Shown: positions 30,643 through 40,541, numbered from the stretch's first letter. The stretch: DNA of 64,000 nucleotides from Alteromonas sp. BL110 (GCF_003443615.1 NZ_CP031967.1:620001-684000); one strand, 5' to 3'. Numbers and translations: made by a program. Notes: generated from the sequence alone by a model not told the origin.

Positions 30643-31488
30643 TTAACCTAGAAGCTGTAATGCAGCCTGTGGACGCTGGTTAGCCTGTGATAATACAGTA
30701 GTACTTGCCTGCTGAATGATCTGGTTACGCGTTAAGTTAGCGGTTTCAGTAGCGAAATCGGTATCCTTAATCTGTGAACGTGCAGCCGATACGTTCTCAG
30801 AGATGTTGCTTAGGTTACGGATAGTTGACTGGAAGCGGTTCTGTAAGGCACCTAAATCGGCACGTAAGCTACCAATCGCAGATATTGCGCTGTCTACATT
30901 ATCAAGAATAGTTGAGGCATTTTCTGCAGTAAGAACATCACCTGCACCAATACCTAGACCTGATGGACCAAAACCTGAAACGCCAGCAGCGGCTAGAGTA
31001 GGTGTAGACAAATTAACTGAAATTGTCTGACCCGCGTTCGCACCTACGAGGAACGAGGCAGAAAATGCACCAGATAGAATACTTACACCAGCAAACTCAG
31101 TTGTTGTAGCGATACGTGAAATTTCTGTACGTAATGCAGAAACTTCTTTTTGCAGCGCTGCACGGTCAGCAGAACTGTTGATACCGTTTTGTGATTGAAT
31201 AGCTAGTGTACGAATACGTTGAAGTGCTGTTGTTGTTTCAGATAACGCACCTTCAGCAGTCTGCGACAGTGAAATCGCATCGTTAGCGTTACGTACAGCT
31301 TGGTTTAGACCTTCAATTTGCGAAGTCATACGGTCAGTGATCTGTAGACCTGCGGCATCATCAGCAGCGCTGTTGATACGGAAGCCTGAAGATAGACGCT
31401 CAAAAGACGTGCTCAAAGAATTGCTTACATCAAAAAGCTGACGCTGGGCATTCAATGAGGATACATTGGTATTAACGAACATAGACAT
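30643..31488 (-). CDS. Flagellin 3
   Basis: A 281-residue flagellin starting MSMFVNTNVSSLNAQRQLFD. It has the usual D0/D1 motifs, including LSSGFRINSAADDAAG and IKDTDFATETANLTRNQI. It is closest to flagellin 2. AGGAGAGAC precedes the ATG. The sigma-28 promoter at 31605-31631 has correct spacing and gives a leader of about 110 bases. With its own promoter and terminator it is a single-gene unit and a candidate for the major filament subunit (inference). Confidence 0.95.
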   Translation of the reverse strand: MSMFVNTNVSSLNAQRQLFDVSNSLSTSFERLSSGFRINSAADDAAGLQITDRMTSQIEGLNQAVRNANDAISLSQTAEGALSETTTALQRIRTLAIQSQNGINSSADRAALQKEVSALRTEISRIATTTEFAGVSILSGAFSASFLVGANAGQTISVNLSTPTLAAAGVSGFGPSGLGIGAGDVLTAENASTILDNVDSAISAIGSLRADLGALQNRFQSTIRNLSNISENVSAARSQIKDTDFATETANLTRNQIIQQASTTVLSQANQRPQAALQLLG

Positions 31489-31604
31489 AAAGTCTCTCCT
31501 ACACTCTCAGTCCAGCGTGCGCTGGCTGTCGGAATTTCCGACGTTTTGTTTTAGTAGTCATCAAGACCTGAGGGGTAATTGATGAACTGGCTCTCTCAGA
31601 AACT

Positions 31605-31631
31605 GTATCGACAACATATAAATTCTCTTTA
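31605..31631 (-). promoter_or_regulatory. Sigma-28 promoter of flagellin 3
   Basis: On the minus strand TAAA, 15 bases, GTCGATAC, matching the FliA consensus at the -35 box and six of eight -10 bases, 117 bases before the flagellin ATG. Confidence 0.75.
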
Positions 31632-31657
31632 GAAAAAATTACGATATTTGCCGATTA
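31630..31657 (+). promoter_or_regulatory. Possible sigma-28 promoter of the sialidase-like gene
   Basis: On the plus strand TAGA, 16 bases, GCCGATTA: seven of eight -10 bases match the FliA consensus but the -35 box is imperfect. It is back-to-back with the flagellin 3 promoter and 71 bases before the TTG start at 31728. Confidence 0.45.
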
Positions 31658-31676
31658 GCGGTAATATATTGCCGCT
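31657..31676. promoter_or_regulatory. Near-perfect 20-base palindrome between divergent genes
   Basis: AGCGGTAATATATTGCCGCT is a palindrome except for one T-G position on each side of the centre. It lies between flagellin 3 and the sialidase-like gene and touches the -10 box of the possible rightward promoter. It looks like an operator for a dimeric regulator, but none is identified. Confidence 0.45.
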
Positions 31677-31727
31677 CAAAGCGCTAGAATCTTTCACTAA
31701 ACATCAGATTTTTAAAGGAGATTTCAA

Positions 31728-32702
31728 TTGAATAAAAAACTTAAATTAGTTGAAATTTGTCGTATCTCACCGCCCGCTATACATGCAGCCTTTACTGATT
31801 TGATAGAAAATCCTTTCGACAAAAGTAGCAATTCACTGTTGTGCTGTTATCGCCAAGCAACTGACCATGTGAGTAAAGATGGCGTAATAGTTATCCTTAC
31901 GGTTAATAAAAAAACGTCTGAGATTGTCAGTAAGGTTTTGGTTAACGAACCGGGTACAGACTTAAGAGATCCTAAACTGATGTTCGACGGGCATAGGGTG
32001 ATATTAACGGCCTTTGCAAAGACTATTGATGAAAACGATCAAGCCCACACAAAAATGCTTAGTATTTTCACCACCAATGGAAAATCTTGGTCTAGTAAAC
32101 ATTGGTTTGGAGATAATGGTTGGTGGATATGGAAACCGCAATGGACTAACAACAAAGCGTTCGGTTTCGCTTATCATCGCCCAGCTGATCACATTACGTT
32201 GTATGAAGGCGACCCAACACGAGCCATGCGCATTCATAAATCAAGCGTTTTTGGCCTAGCAAAAAACAATAAAGGTTTTCCGAATGAAGCTTCTCTTTTG
32301 TTTGACGGTGACGGAAAAGCAAGCGTATTTTTAAGACGAGACGCTGATACGTTTTCCGCCCAATTTGGCACGTCTAGACCACCTTATACAAAGTGGGATT
32401 GGTGTGATTTAGGCATTTATATTGGTGGACCCTGCGCCGTGGCTCTAAACGCTACCACATTTTTGGTCGCCGGCCGGCACGTAAATTGGGAAAAACGGCG
32501 GTTTTCAACGCGTATTTGGCATTTCGATGCCAAGAGCAAAAAGCTCACCGAAGTACTAACAATGCCAAGCTGTGGTGATACTAGTTATCCGGGTCTGGTA
32601 TTAGATAACGATCTTCTTTACATATCCTACTATTCGAGTCATGTCGACAATCAAGCCAGGGTTTATCTGGGCAAGATTAAAGGCATTAAAACGCTCTTTT
32701 AA
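31728..32702 (+). CDS. Sialidase-like beta-propeller protein
   Basis: A 324-residue protein with sialidase-superfamily features. An early Arg lies in the motif CYRQATDHVSKDG near 40-52. A DLRDPKLMFDG segment lies near 78-88, and an Asp-box-like IFTTNGKSW near 113-121. There is no signal peptide, so it is probably cytoplasmic. The start is TTG at 31728 with AAAGGAG seven bases upstream. It stands between flagellin 3 and flgL, on the opposite strand to both, ending six bases from the flgL stop. Given the pseudaminic acid pathway nearby, a role on nonulosonic-acid glycans is attractive but is inference. Catalytic activity cannot be judged. Confidence 0.75.
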   Translation: MNKKLKLVEICRISPPAIHAAFTDLIENPFDKSSNSLLCCYRQATDHVSKDGVIVILTVNKKTSEIVSKVLVNEPGTDLRDPKLMFDGHRVILTAFAKTIDENDQAHTKMLSIFTTNGKSWSSKHWFGDNGWWIWKPQWTNNKAFGFAYHRPADHITLYEGDPTRAMRIHKSSVFGLAKNNKGFPNEASLLFDGDGKASVFLRRDADTFSAQFGTSRPPYTKWDWCDLGIYIGGPCAVALNATTFLVAGRHVNWEKRRFSTRIWHFDAKSKKLTEVLTMPSCGDTSYPGLVLDNDLLYISYYSSHVDNQARVYLGKIKGIKTLF

Positions 32703-32708
32703 CACTGA

Positions 32709-33932
32709 CTAGATATAGTTAAATAGCGACAAGTTTGATACCTGTGGAAATGTAGCTAGCGCCGCGCTTAAAGCTGTTTCCTGCTTAGCAAATTCAGTTG
32801 AAGCCTCAGCGTAATCAACATCTTGAATAGAAGAGCGTTGTGCTTTGGCCGCAATTTCCATATCCAAATTACTTTCATAAGTACTTTCAGCAATGTTAAG
32901 TCGACTACCTATAGACGCACGCTCAAGTGATATCTTTTCTAAACCGTTATCTAAACCCACTAAAGCATCGGCAATAGCGTCCTGTAATGCGCTATGATTA
33001 ATGGTGCTATCTGATAGTAGTGTTTGCACTTCGTGAATGGTTTGCGCCATGCTCTTTTTCTCTGGCTGATCGAGAGAAAAATCGATGCTCGTACCCGGCG
33101 CGGCGACAGCATCAAACTGCATTCCTTTAATCGTAAACGGTTCACCAGACGTGTAGCCCACTGTGTCGATAACTGCACCGCTGTTTTGATTAACAAGTTG
33201 TGCCTGACCTGAGCCCAAAAAGTCTATTCGAAAATCGTTATTCGAGCTATTCTGCGCGTCATAGTTATTGTTAAAAAAGGTATCAAAAGTGCCTTGCTCT
33301 GAAATGGTGGCACCATCTAAAGACCCCACCGTACTCCCAGTAACCGAAAAATTAAAACGAGATAATACATTTTCAAAAACTTCATAACCGTTGCTTGTTG
33401 ATTGAATTTTCGAACTATTAGAGAGTTGGATGAAGTTAACGCCAGCATCTCCAGAGAAAGTAATGGCATTTCCACCTGAGGCTGGATTGTAAGTGAACGC
33501 CTGATTCCCAGATTGAAAACCGGCATAAAGATAATTACCGTCTGCGTCTTGTGTATTCATCAAATCAAATATCTCAAGCTTTATTTGCTCTAACTCTGAG
33601 CCAATAGCACGCTTGTCGGGATCGTCTAAAATCCCATTTCCCGCTTGAACGATAAGCGTTCGCGCACGGTTAATTGAGTTAGTGATATTTGTAAGAACGG
33701 CTTCTTGCTGCTCAAGCGAGCCTGTTACCAAATCATTATTGCGTTGAAACTGAGTAAGCTCGTCAATTTCTTCGGTTAAGCGCAGTACTTTCGCGGCACC
33801 AACAGGGTCATCACTTGGCGTGATAATGCGCTTGCCAGTTGATAGTTGCTCTTGAGTCTTTGCCAAATCGCCCTGATTTTGCATAATCGAGCGCATGTTT
33901 TGATCATAAATTTGATTTGTTGATATACGCAT
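32709..33932 (-). CDS. flgL: Flagellar hook-associated protein 3 FlgL
   Basis: A 407-residue hook-filament junction protein. The N-terminus (RISTNQIYDQNMRSI, then LSTGKRIITPSDDPVGAA) and the C-terminus (QDVDYAEASTEFAKQETAL) are typical FlgL/flagellin-like D0/D1 segments. It lies seven bases after flgK and converges with the sialidase-like gene. Confidence 0.96.
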   Translation of the reverse strand: MRISTNQIYDQNMRSIMQNQGDLAKTQEQLSTGKRIITPSDDPVGAAKVLRLTEEIDELTQFQRNNDLVTGSLEQQEAVLTNITNSINRARTLIVQAGNGILDDPDKRAIGSELEQIKLEIFDLMNTQDADGNYLYAGFQSGNQAFTYNPASGGNAITFSGDAGVNFIQLSNSSKIQSTSNGYEVFENVLSRFNFSVTGSTVGSLDGATISEQGTFDTFFNNNYDAQNSSNNDFRIDFLGSGQAQLVNQNSGAVIDTVGYTSGEPFTIKGMQFDAVAAPGTSIDFSLDQPEKKSMAQTIHEVQTLLSDSTINHSALQDAIADALVGLDNGLEKISLERASIGSRLNIAESTYESNLDMEIAAKAQRSSIQDVDYAEASTEFAKQETALSAALATFPQVSNLSLFNYI

Positions 33933-33939
33933 AGCTCAC

Positions 33940-35982
33940 CTACCTTGCCGATTGCAAAATGGTATTAAATAATTCTTGGGCCGTAGACAAAATACGTGCT
34001 GCAGCTGCATAGCTCTGCTGATATTTTATCAAGTTAGCAGCTTCTTCGTCTAAGCTTACGCCCGACACTGACTCAAACCAATTTTCAGACTGAACTTTCA
34101 TCGCTTCAGCCGAAGCCAATGAGACACTTGCCATGGATGCATCTTCACCAATGCGCCCTACCATAGACGCATAGGCATCTTGAAAAGTTCTTGGCGTATT
34201 GGTTGCTTCACTGCTCACCTGAACTTTATTTTCATTTTGAAGAGCAGCTAAATTAAGCGCATTGCTGTTATCGTTGAAACCATCTGTATTATAGCTAATT
34301 GAAAAGCTATCACCTGCTTTTGGCACACCATCTAAGCTTAAATCAAAACCTGGATCAGGGCTTATCCCCGCTTGAGTGATAAGATTCGTTAAATCCGTTG
34401 TACCCGTTACAGTAGCTAAAACCGTCCCGCTTCCATCTAACACTTCATAGGTATCTGCAGCCGTAAAGTTAATTTGAGCTGGTGCTGAGTTTAAAAGGCC
34501 ACCCGCTCCATCAAAAGCAGAGGTTCCCACTTCCGTATTAGAAACAGTTACATCTATTACGTTAGCACTGCCTAAGTTTGTACTGTTAGCCCCAGCTCTT
34601 ACCGGATTGGCGAAGGCTAAATCTTCTGGGCGATTTGTATCTAAACTTATATTTGAAGCAATATCCTTTGTTGGCTGAATCAAAAACTCGTTACCCACGG
34701 TGTAAGGATCGCTACCCGCAAAGTCTATTTCGATGCCTCCAGGTAACTCATTAAAACCAGGGGTTACTGCAAAGTTTGAATAAATAATATCATTGCCAGA
34801 ACCGTCTTTTTTAGGCGTGCCGTCTGGATTTAAAAATGTGACTTCTATTTCACTAGGTACACCAGCGGCTACGGCCGTCACTTCAATTTTGTAATCGGCG
34901 TCAGTTAATTCCGCGCCCTTGCCTTCAGTTACCTGTGCTGTAACTACGTAATCGCCATTGGTGTCTTCATAGGCTAGCCCTCTGAAAGAAGGAATGTCGA
35001 AAATATTACCGCCTATTTGCCCATCTAGGTCCATACCCAATTTATTTTGTGTGTTCATCGCATCGGCAAAAGCGACCGAAAGCTGACCTACATCACGCAT
35101 CGTAGGGCCTAAAACTTCATTGCGATACTTGAACAAGCCACCTAATGCCCCGCCTAAGTCATCTTCGACAACGCGTATTGAAGCATCGTTTTTAGTTTGT
35201 GAGCCAAAATTAGTCTCTAGTTTGATCTCTTTGGTTGTCAAATCAGCATTTGAACTTAACTCAAAAAGATTGAATGCGCCGTTTTCAAGAACCAGCGATT
35301 CGCCCGATGTTAAATTAATAGTAACAGCGCCGTTTTGGGTGGTACTCTCCTTTACCGTAATTCCCATTATTGAGGCAAGCTCGTCTATCGCCTGATCTCG
35401 TTCGTTAAGGAGAGCACTAGGCTGGTCGCTAGTATTGTTGCCATTTGCAATAACAATATTGCGATTTAAATCACCAATGTTGCCTATCAGAGTATTCGCT
35501 CTATTTACCATTGAAGTGACCTCTAAATTGAGTTCTTCTTCTTTTTCAAGCATGTAATCCGACAAGGTTCTCATTCGGTTATAGAGGGATTCAGATTTAC
35601 TAAGTACCTGTTCACGAGATGCAAGGTTTGTCGGATCATCAGCGGCGGTTTGTAAGGCTGAAAAGTATTCGCTCAGGCCTTGAGAAATTGAGTTTGCTTC
35701 ACTGGCTAAAAGATTATCGATTGCTGTAGTTTTACTAGAAAAGGCTTCGAGTTCCCCTACTGCGGTGATATCGCGGCGTAGCTGATTTTGCGCAAACACA
35801 TTGATAATACGCTCAGTATTGCCAATCTCCACACCAAAAACTTGACTGTTTTGAAGCTCAGTGCGCTCGCGAACATAGCCAGGTGTATTAACATTAGCAA
35901 TATTGTTACTTGTAGTTTGAAGTAACTTGCTGCTAGCGTTTACGCCGCTTGTGGCTAATGAATATAAATCAACAGAACTCAC
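33940..35982 (-). CDS. flgK: Flagellar hook-associated protein 1 FlgK
   Basis: A 680-residue junction protein between hook and filament. The N-terminus has DLYSLATSGVNASSKLLQ and NNIANVNTPGYVRERTE. The C-terminus has SLDEEAANLIKYQQSYAAAAR. Both are family signatures. The length is on the long side (enteric FlgK is about 550) because of an enlarged middle region. It lies 27 bases after flgJ. Confidence 0.97.
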   Translation of the reverse strand: MSSVDLYSLATSGVNASSKLLQTTSNNIANVNTPGYVRERTELQNSQVFGVEIGNTERIINVFAQNQLRRDITAVGELEAFSSKTTAIDNLLASEANSISQGLSEYFSALQTAADDPTNLASREQVLSKSESLYNRMRTLSDYMLEKEEELNLEVTSMVNRANTLIGNIGDLNRNIVIANGNNTSDQPSALLNERDQAIDELASIMGITVKESTTQNGAVTINLTSGESLVLENGAFNLFELSSNADLTTKEIKLETNFGSQTKNDASIRVVEDDLGGALGGLFKYRNEVLGPTMRDVGQLSVAFADAMNTQNKLGMDLDGQIGGNIFDIPSFRGLAYEDTNGDYVVTAQVTEGKGAELTDADYKIEVTAVAAGVPSEIEVTFLNPDGTPKKDGSGNDIIYSNFAVTPGFNELPGGIEIDFAGSDPYTVGNEFLIQPTKDIASNISLDTNRPEDLAFANPVRAGANSTNLGSANVIDVTVSNTEVGTSAFDGAGGLLNSAPAQINFTAADTYEVLDGSGTVLATVTGTTDLTNLITQAGISPDPGFDLSLDGVPKAGDSFSISYNTDGFNDNSNALNLAALQNENKVQVSSEATNTPRTFQDAYASMVGRIGEDASMASVSLASAEAMKVQSENWFESVSGVSLDEEAANLIKYQQSYAAAARILSTAQELFNTILQSAR

Positions 35983-36009
35983 TGCTTTCTCCTCATCTAT
36001 GGCCCTAAA

Positions 36010-36960
36010 CTATGGCATTAGCGCGTTAAGACGTTCGCTGTTGTAAACAGCCATTATCTTGCTGGCATATTCAGGGTCAGTAGCGTAACCCGCGTCTTGG
36101 AGCGCACTTGTGTAACGTGCAGCATTTGAAGCATTTTCCACAGCATGGCTATAGCGAGGCTGTGAGGTAATAAAGCGTCCGTAGTCTTCCATTGCCTCTT
36201 CTACCGATGAATAGGATCTGAATGCAGCTTTTTGTTTCTGGGGTAGTCCATTGTTGAATTCCAGTGTATCGACTACGGCCTGCTCTCCTTGCCATCCTTT
36301 GTTCGCTTTGATACCAAACAGATTGTGTGAACTACTTCCGTCAGCTTTGTGGATAACGAATTTTCCCCAGCCTGTTTCTACCGCAGCCTGAGAAATGATC
36401 GCTTTCGGATCCATGCCGTATTTTGCCGCTACTTTTTCAGCAATAGGCATAAGGCTCTCAACAAAGTCTTCGGGACTTTTGAACATGACATCTTTTTGCG
36501 CCGACTGGCTTTTGATCGAATTAGAGGAAAGTGCTAAATCTAGTGCCTCAGCAACCTTGTACTCACGGTTTCTATTTAGCGATGAAATATCGCCGTCACT
36601 TCTTATGACGCTCGCTGGCGTATAGCTATCTTCGGTTTGACCCAGCTGTTTCACAATGACATCAGCTAACCCCAGGCCACCGCCTGATGTCAAATCTGTA
36701 GCCAGCTGCTGGTCGTGCATGTCACGGTAAAACTTCACTTGTTGAGAATTGAACGGACTATTTTCATCGGCAAGGGCATCTTGCGCTTTACGCATAGACT
36801 TCAACATCATTTGCACAAATATTGCCTCAAACTGCTGAGCAGCTTCTTGCAATACCGTCTCATCGCCTGACGCAATGGCTTCGCGCATTTTGTTAATGCT
36901 GCCCATATCATGGACATTGCGAGCCATATCAAGCTGATTTTTTGTGCTAAGTGCTTCCAT
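36010..36960 (-). CDS. flgJ: Flagellar rod-assembly protein and muramidase FlgJ
   Basis: A 316-residue two-domain protein. The N-terminal rod-binding domain (about 35-105) has AAQQFEAIFVQMMLKSMRKA. The C-terminal glucosaminidase domain (about 160-315) has ISQAAVETGWGKFVI with the likely catalytic Glu195 and later ARYTSALQDAGYATDPEYA. It opens the peptidoglycan for the rod. Confidence 0.97.
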   Translation of the reverse strand: MEALSTKNQLDMARNVHDMGSINKMREAIASGDETVLQEAAQQFEAIFVQMMLKSMRKAQDALADENSPFNSQQVKFYRDMHDQQLATDLTSGGGLGLADVIVKQLGQTEDSYTPASVIRSDGDISSLNRNREYKVAEALDLALSSNSIKSQSAQKDVMFKSPEDFVESLMPIAEKVAAKYGMDPKAIISQAAVETGWGKFVIHKADGSSSHNLFGIKANKGWQGEQAVVDTLEFNNGLPQKQKAAFRSYSSVEEAMEDYGRFITSQPRYSHAVENASNAARYTSALQDAGYATDPEYASKIMAVYNSERLNALMP

Positions 36961-37020
36961 CGTATTTGTTCCGCTCTAACCCGTTTTATTCCTACCAGAT
37001 GCTATTAAAGACTGTTCGCT

Positions 37021-38136
37021 TTAGATAATTACAAGCTCACCGCGTAAAGCGCCCGCTTGACGTAGCGCTTCTAAAATGGCCATTAAATCACCCGGTGCCG
37101 CGCCTACTTCATTTACCGCGCGTACAAGTTGGTCTAGCGTAACGCCAGGCTCGAACTTAAACATCCTGCTATCAGCCAAGTCCACATCAACAATAGACTG
37201 GGTGGTAATGGCAGTTTGGCCATCTGCAAATGCATTAGGTTGGGCAACCTGCTGGTTTTCAGAAATCGTTACGGTTAGGCCACCGTGTGTAATTGCAGCA
37301 GGTAATAAACGAACGTCGCTGCCAATCACAATAGTGCCTGTACGGCTGTTTATTACTACGCGCGCCGGTGCATCGGCAGGCGTAAATTCAAAATTCTCCA
37401 AGGTAGCCAAGAAACCAACCCGCTGGCCCACGTCCCTCGGTGCAGTTACTCTTACAGATGCGGCGTCGATAGGCTTTGCAATGATGTAGCCATTTTCAGG
37501 CTGTGCACCCAAGCGTTCATTAATGGTGTCTGCAAGTGCTTTGGCCGTTGAAAAGTCTGGGTAATGAAGATTAAGGGTTAGCGTATCGCCATTGGCAAAA
37601 CCGCTAGGAACCGACTGTTCAACCATAGCGCCATTTGGAATTCTACCAACAGTAGGTGTATTGACTACGATGCGAGACCCGTCGCCACCTTGAGCGCCAA
37701 AACCACTCACTACTAGGCTACCTTGTGCTACCGCATATACTTTGCCATCGACCCCACGAAGAAACGTTTGAAGTAGTGTTCCGCCTTGAAGGCTTGATGC
37801 TTCGCCTACAGACGAAACCGTAATATCAATCGTCTGACCCGGTTTTGCAAAAGCAGGTAATTCAGCATGTACAGCCACCGCTGCAACATTTTTGATTTTG
37901 GGCTTAGTGTTGGCATCCAAACTGATGCCGAAATTACTCAGCATAGTTCTAAAACTCTGCTCTGTGAATGGGCTTTGCTCTCCTGTGCCAGGTAAACCCA
38001 CTACAAGACCATACCCTACTAATTGGTTACTACGAACGCCCTGTATGCTGGCTAAATCTTTAATACGCTGCGCCGCTACTTGTGAAGATAAAAGCAGTGC
38101 AAATACGACGGCTAATACGACTGAAAATAAACGCAT
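37021..38136 (-). CDS. flgI: Flagellar P-ring protein FlgI
   Basis: A 371-residue periplasmic protein that forms the P-ring in peptidoglycan. The signal peptide covers about 1-22, ending in SSQVAA. The mature start [21 protein letters not shown] and the motif [16 protein letters not shown] are typical. The ATG at 38136 is chosen because AGGAG lies seven bases upstream. The GTG at 38142 would abut that site. It lies 21 bases after flgH. Confidence 0.97.
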   Translation of the reverse strand: MRLFSVVLAVVFALLLSSQVAAQRIKDLASIQGVRSNQLVGYGLVVGLPGTGEQSPFTEQSFRTMLSNFGISLDANTKPKIKNVAAVAVHAELPAFAKPGQTIDITVSSVGEASSLQGGTLLQTFLRGVDGKVYAVAQGSLVVSGFGAQGGDGSRIVVNTPTVGRIPNGAMVEQSVPSGFANGDTLTLNLHYPDFSTAKALADTINERLGAQPENGYIIAKPIDAASVRVTAPRDVGQRVGFLATLENFEFTPADAPARVVINSRTGTIVIGSDVRLLPAAITHGGLTVTISENQQVAQPNAFADGQTAITTQSIVDVDLADSRMFKFEPGVTLDQLVRAVNEVGAAPGDLMAILEALRQAGALRGELVII

Positions 38137-38157
38137 GTCCACTCTCCTACCAAAAGC

Positions 38158-38838
38158 CTAAAGAGGCCACCAAGTTGAATCAAAGAACTTAGTTAACCAG
38201 CCCTTTTCCTGTGCTCTTGCAAAAGTCCCCGTGCCTGAATATTGAATGCGAGCATTGGCTACCTTTGTAGACACTATTTCATTCTCAGGACTGATATCTG
38301 CAGGGCGTATAATGCCAGTTAGACGGATGTATTCATCGCCATGGTTCAGCGTTAGCCACTTCTCACCGCGAATAACCAAATTATTGTTCGGTAATACGTC
38401 TACAACGGTTACCGAAATAGCACCGTCTAAACTGTTACTTTGGTTAGCTTCAGCATCACCGGTGAAATCGCGTGACGAGCCAATGCCTAACTGAATAGAT
38501 TGACCGCCAATATTTACAGCCTGACCGCCAAGACCCGTTATAGTGTCTAGGTTTACATTGGTATCTTTGGCTGTAGAAGTGTCTGCAGATTTACTCGCAG
38601 ACGTACTTTCGTTAAGGGTTACTGTGATAATATCGCCAACTCTTCTCGCGGTAACATCAGAATACAAACTGTTTGCCATATGTGAACGGAACAATGACCC
38701 ATCTTCAACCACAGTCTCACGCGGGTAATCTGGCACTACTGGCGCAAACGAGGGATCATTCGCCTGAACAGGCGGTTCGCTTGTACTGGCGCAACCACCA
38801 AGAATCAGTAATGCAGCAGATAAACCTAAAATACGCAT
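38158..38838 (-). CDS. flgH: Flagellar L-ring lipoprotein FlgH
   Basis: A 226-residue outer-membrane lipoprotein. The lipobox ILGGC puts the acylated Cys at residue 16. The family motifs GSLFRSHMANSLYSDVTARRVGDI and WLTLNHGDEYIRLTGIIRPADI are present. It forms the L-ring around the rod, next to FlgI. Confidence 0.97.
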   Translation of the reverse strand: MRILGLSAALLILGGCASTSEPPVQANDPSFAPVVPDYPRETVVEDGSLFRSHMANSLYSDVTARRVGDIITVTLNESTSASKSADTSTAKDTNVNLDTITGLGGQAVNIGGQSIQLGIGSSRDFTGDAEANQSNSLDGAISVTVVDVLPNNNLVIRGEKWLTLNHGDEYIRLTGIIRPADISPENEIVSTKVANARIQYSGTGTFARAQEKGWLTKFFDSTWWPL

Positions 38839-38849
38839 GACGCTACCTA

Positions 38850-39638
38850 TTAAAGTTGCTGAATAACTTGACCAAGCATTTGGTCAACTGACGAAATAAC
38901 CTTCGAGTTCATTTCGTACAAGCGCTGGCTTTCGATTAGGTTCACCAACTCTTCGGTCACGTTTACGTTAGACGTTTCTAACGTGCCTTGAGAGATGTAG
39001 CCTAGTCCTTGAAGACCGGGAACACCTTGAATTGGCGCTCCGCTAGATGCAGTTTCCACGAACAGGTTTTGTCCGATTGGCTGAAGGCCCGTTGGATTAA
39101 CGAAGTCAGAGATATTCATTTGCCCCAATACCTGGGGTTCCGCTTGTCCGCGAATGCTCACGCTTATTTCACCATCTTGAGAAATAGTGATTTGCTGTGC
39201 ATCTTCTGGAACAGCCACTTCAGGCTGCAGTAAGAAGCCAGCGCCAGAGGTAACAATTTGGCCTTGGTCATTAAGTGAAAACTGACCGTTTCTTGAGTAA
39301 GCAATAGTGCCGTCGGGCTGTAATATTTCAAAATAGCCACGGCCTTGAATTGACATATCCAACGCGTTTTCAGTGGTGAGCAAGTTACCCTGCGTATGTG
39401 CTTTTTGCGTAGCGACCACTTTTGAACCTGAACCAAGCATTAATCCAGAAGGCAACTCTGTATCAGCAGAGGAACGACCGCCCGGCTGATTGATATTCTG
39501 ATAAAGCAAATCTTCAAATACTGCGCGGTCTTTTTTAAAGCCTACGGTTGATGCGTTTGCTAGGTTGTTAGATACCACTGCCACATCGGTCTGTGCGGCG
39601 TCTAATCCGGTTTTACTAATCCACAGTGCTGGATGCAT
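38850..39638 (-). CDS. flgG: Flagellar distal rod protein FlgG
   Basis: A 262-residue rod protein. The N-terminus (LWISKTGLDAAQTDVAVVS, then NNLANASTVGFKKDRAVF) and the C-terminus (SNVNVTEELVNLIESQRLYE) are standard. The length of 262 is typical. It lies 46 bases after flgF. Confidence 0.97.
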   Translation of the reverse strand: MHPALWISKTGLDAAQTDVAVVSNNLANASTVGFKKDRAVFEDLLYQNINQPGGRSSADTELPSGLMLGSGSKVVATQKAHTQGNLLTTENALDMSIQGRGYFEILQPDGTIAYSRNGQFSLNDQGQIVTSGAGFLLQPEVAVPEDAQQITISQDGEISVSIRGQAEPQVLGQMNISDFVNPTGLQPIGQNLFVETASSGAPIQGVPGLQGLGYISQGTLETSNVNVTEELVNLIESQRLYEMNSKVISSVDQMLGQVIQQL

Positions 39639-39684
39639 GTTAACCTCCGACGTTGCTCATGGGGCAACGATAATAAAAATTCGT

Positions 39685-40428
39685 TTACAGTATGCGTAGC
39701 AACGAATTGCCACTTTGATCTAGCTTTTCAGCTTGCTTCATCATTTTGACTTGTAGTTCGTAATGGCGCTGAAGACTTATCATGTCGACCATTTCTTCAA
39801 CAGCATTAACGTTTGAGCCTTCAAGCATGCCAGACATCACTTTGACGTTTGCATTAGCAGGCGCAATAGAACCATCTTCCATTCTAAATAAGCCGTCGGT
39901 GCCTCGCTCCATATCAGCGTAGTTTGGAGAAACTAACTTAAGCCGGCCTACTTCCTCAATAACATTGGCAGGGGCGCCTAACTGCCTCATGGACAAAGTG
40001 CCGTCGGCGGCAATGTTTAGGTTATCAAGTGGTACAGGTAAAAAAATTGGCCCGTTGTCACCTAGCACCACACGGTCGTGAATGTCTGTCAAAATTCCGT
40101 CGTCGCCCAGTTTGAAGTTGCCATCACGGGAATAAGCTTCTTGCCCATTTTTATCTTGTACCGCAAACCAACCATCCCCCTGAATGGCTACGTCTAAATC
40201 TCTGTCCGTTTTAATCATAGGGCCCGATTCATAGTTATTTGACGGGCTTTCAGTCATAGAGAACACGCGGGTTGGCAAACCTTCGCCGTAAGCCGGCATC
40301 GATCTCGCTTGCTCTAATTGAGCTCTAAATCCGGTGGTCTGTGCGTTAGCTAAGTTATTGGCCCTAATCCCCGTTCCTAATAGGTCCTGGGATGCGCCAC
40401 TCGCTGAAATGTAGAGAAGTTTGTCCAT
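39685..40428 (-). CDS. flgF: Flagellar proximal rod protein FlgF
   Basis: A 247-residue rod protein with a FlgF-type start (DKLLYISASGASQDLLGTGI) and the C-terminal EGSNVNAVEEMVDMISLQRHYE. It is the first gene of flgFGHIJKL. A sigma-54 promoter (40469-40483) lies 41 bases upstream, and a terminator separates it from flgE. The split into flgBCDE and flgFGHIJKL is as in Pseudomonas. Confidence 0.96.
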   Translation of the reverse strand: MDKLLYISASGASQDLLGTGIRANNLANAQTTGFRAQLEQARSMPAYGEGLPTRVFSMTESPSNNYESGPMIKTDRDLDVAIQGDGWFAVQDKNGQEAYSRDGNFKLGDDGILTDIHDRVVLGDNGPIFLPVPLDNLNIAADGTLSMRQLGAPANVIEEVGRLKLVSPNYADMERGTDGLFRMEDGSIAPANANVKVMSGMLEGSNVNAVEEMVDMISLQRHYELQVKMMKQAEKLDQSGNSLLRIL

Positions 40429-40468
40429 GACTGACTTTTGACTCTGATTAAACCTTAAACAAGATTTT

Positions 40469-40483
40469 GCAAAGGCGATGCCA
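40469..40483 (-). promoter_or_regulatory. Sigma-54 promoter of flgFGHIJKL
   Basis: On the minus strand the sequence is TGGCATCGCCTTTGC, with exact GG-N10-GC spacing, 41 bases before the flgF ATG and after the flgE terminator. Confidence 0.85.
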
Positions 40484-40541
40484 ATCTGTGGATTTTTACG
40501 TCAGTTAGAAAATATGAAAGGTATTAAGTTGATATTTAAAG

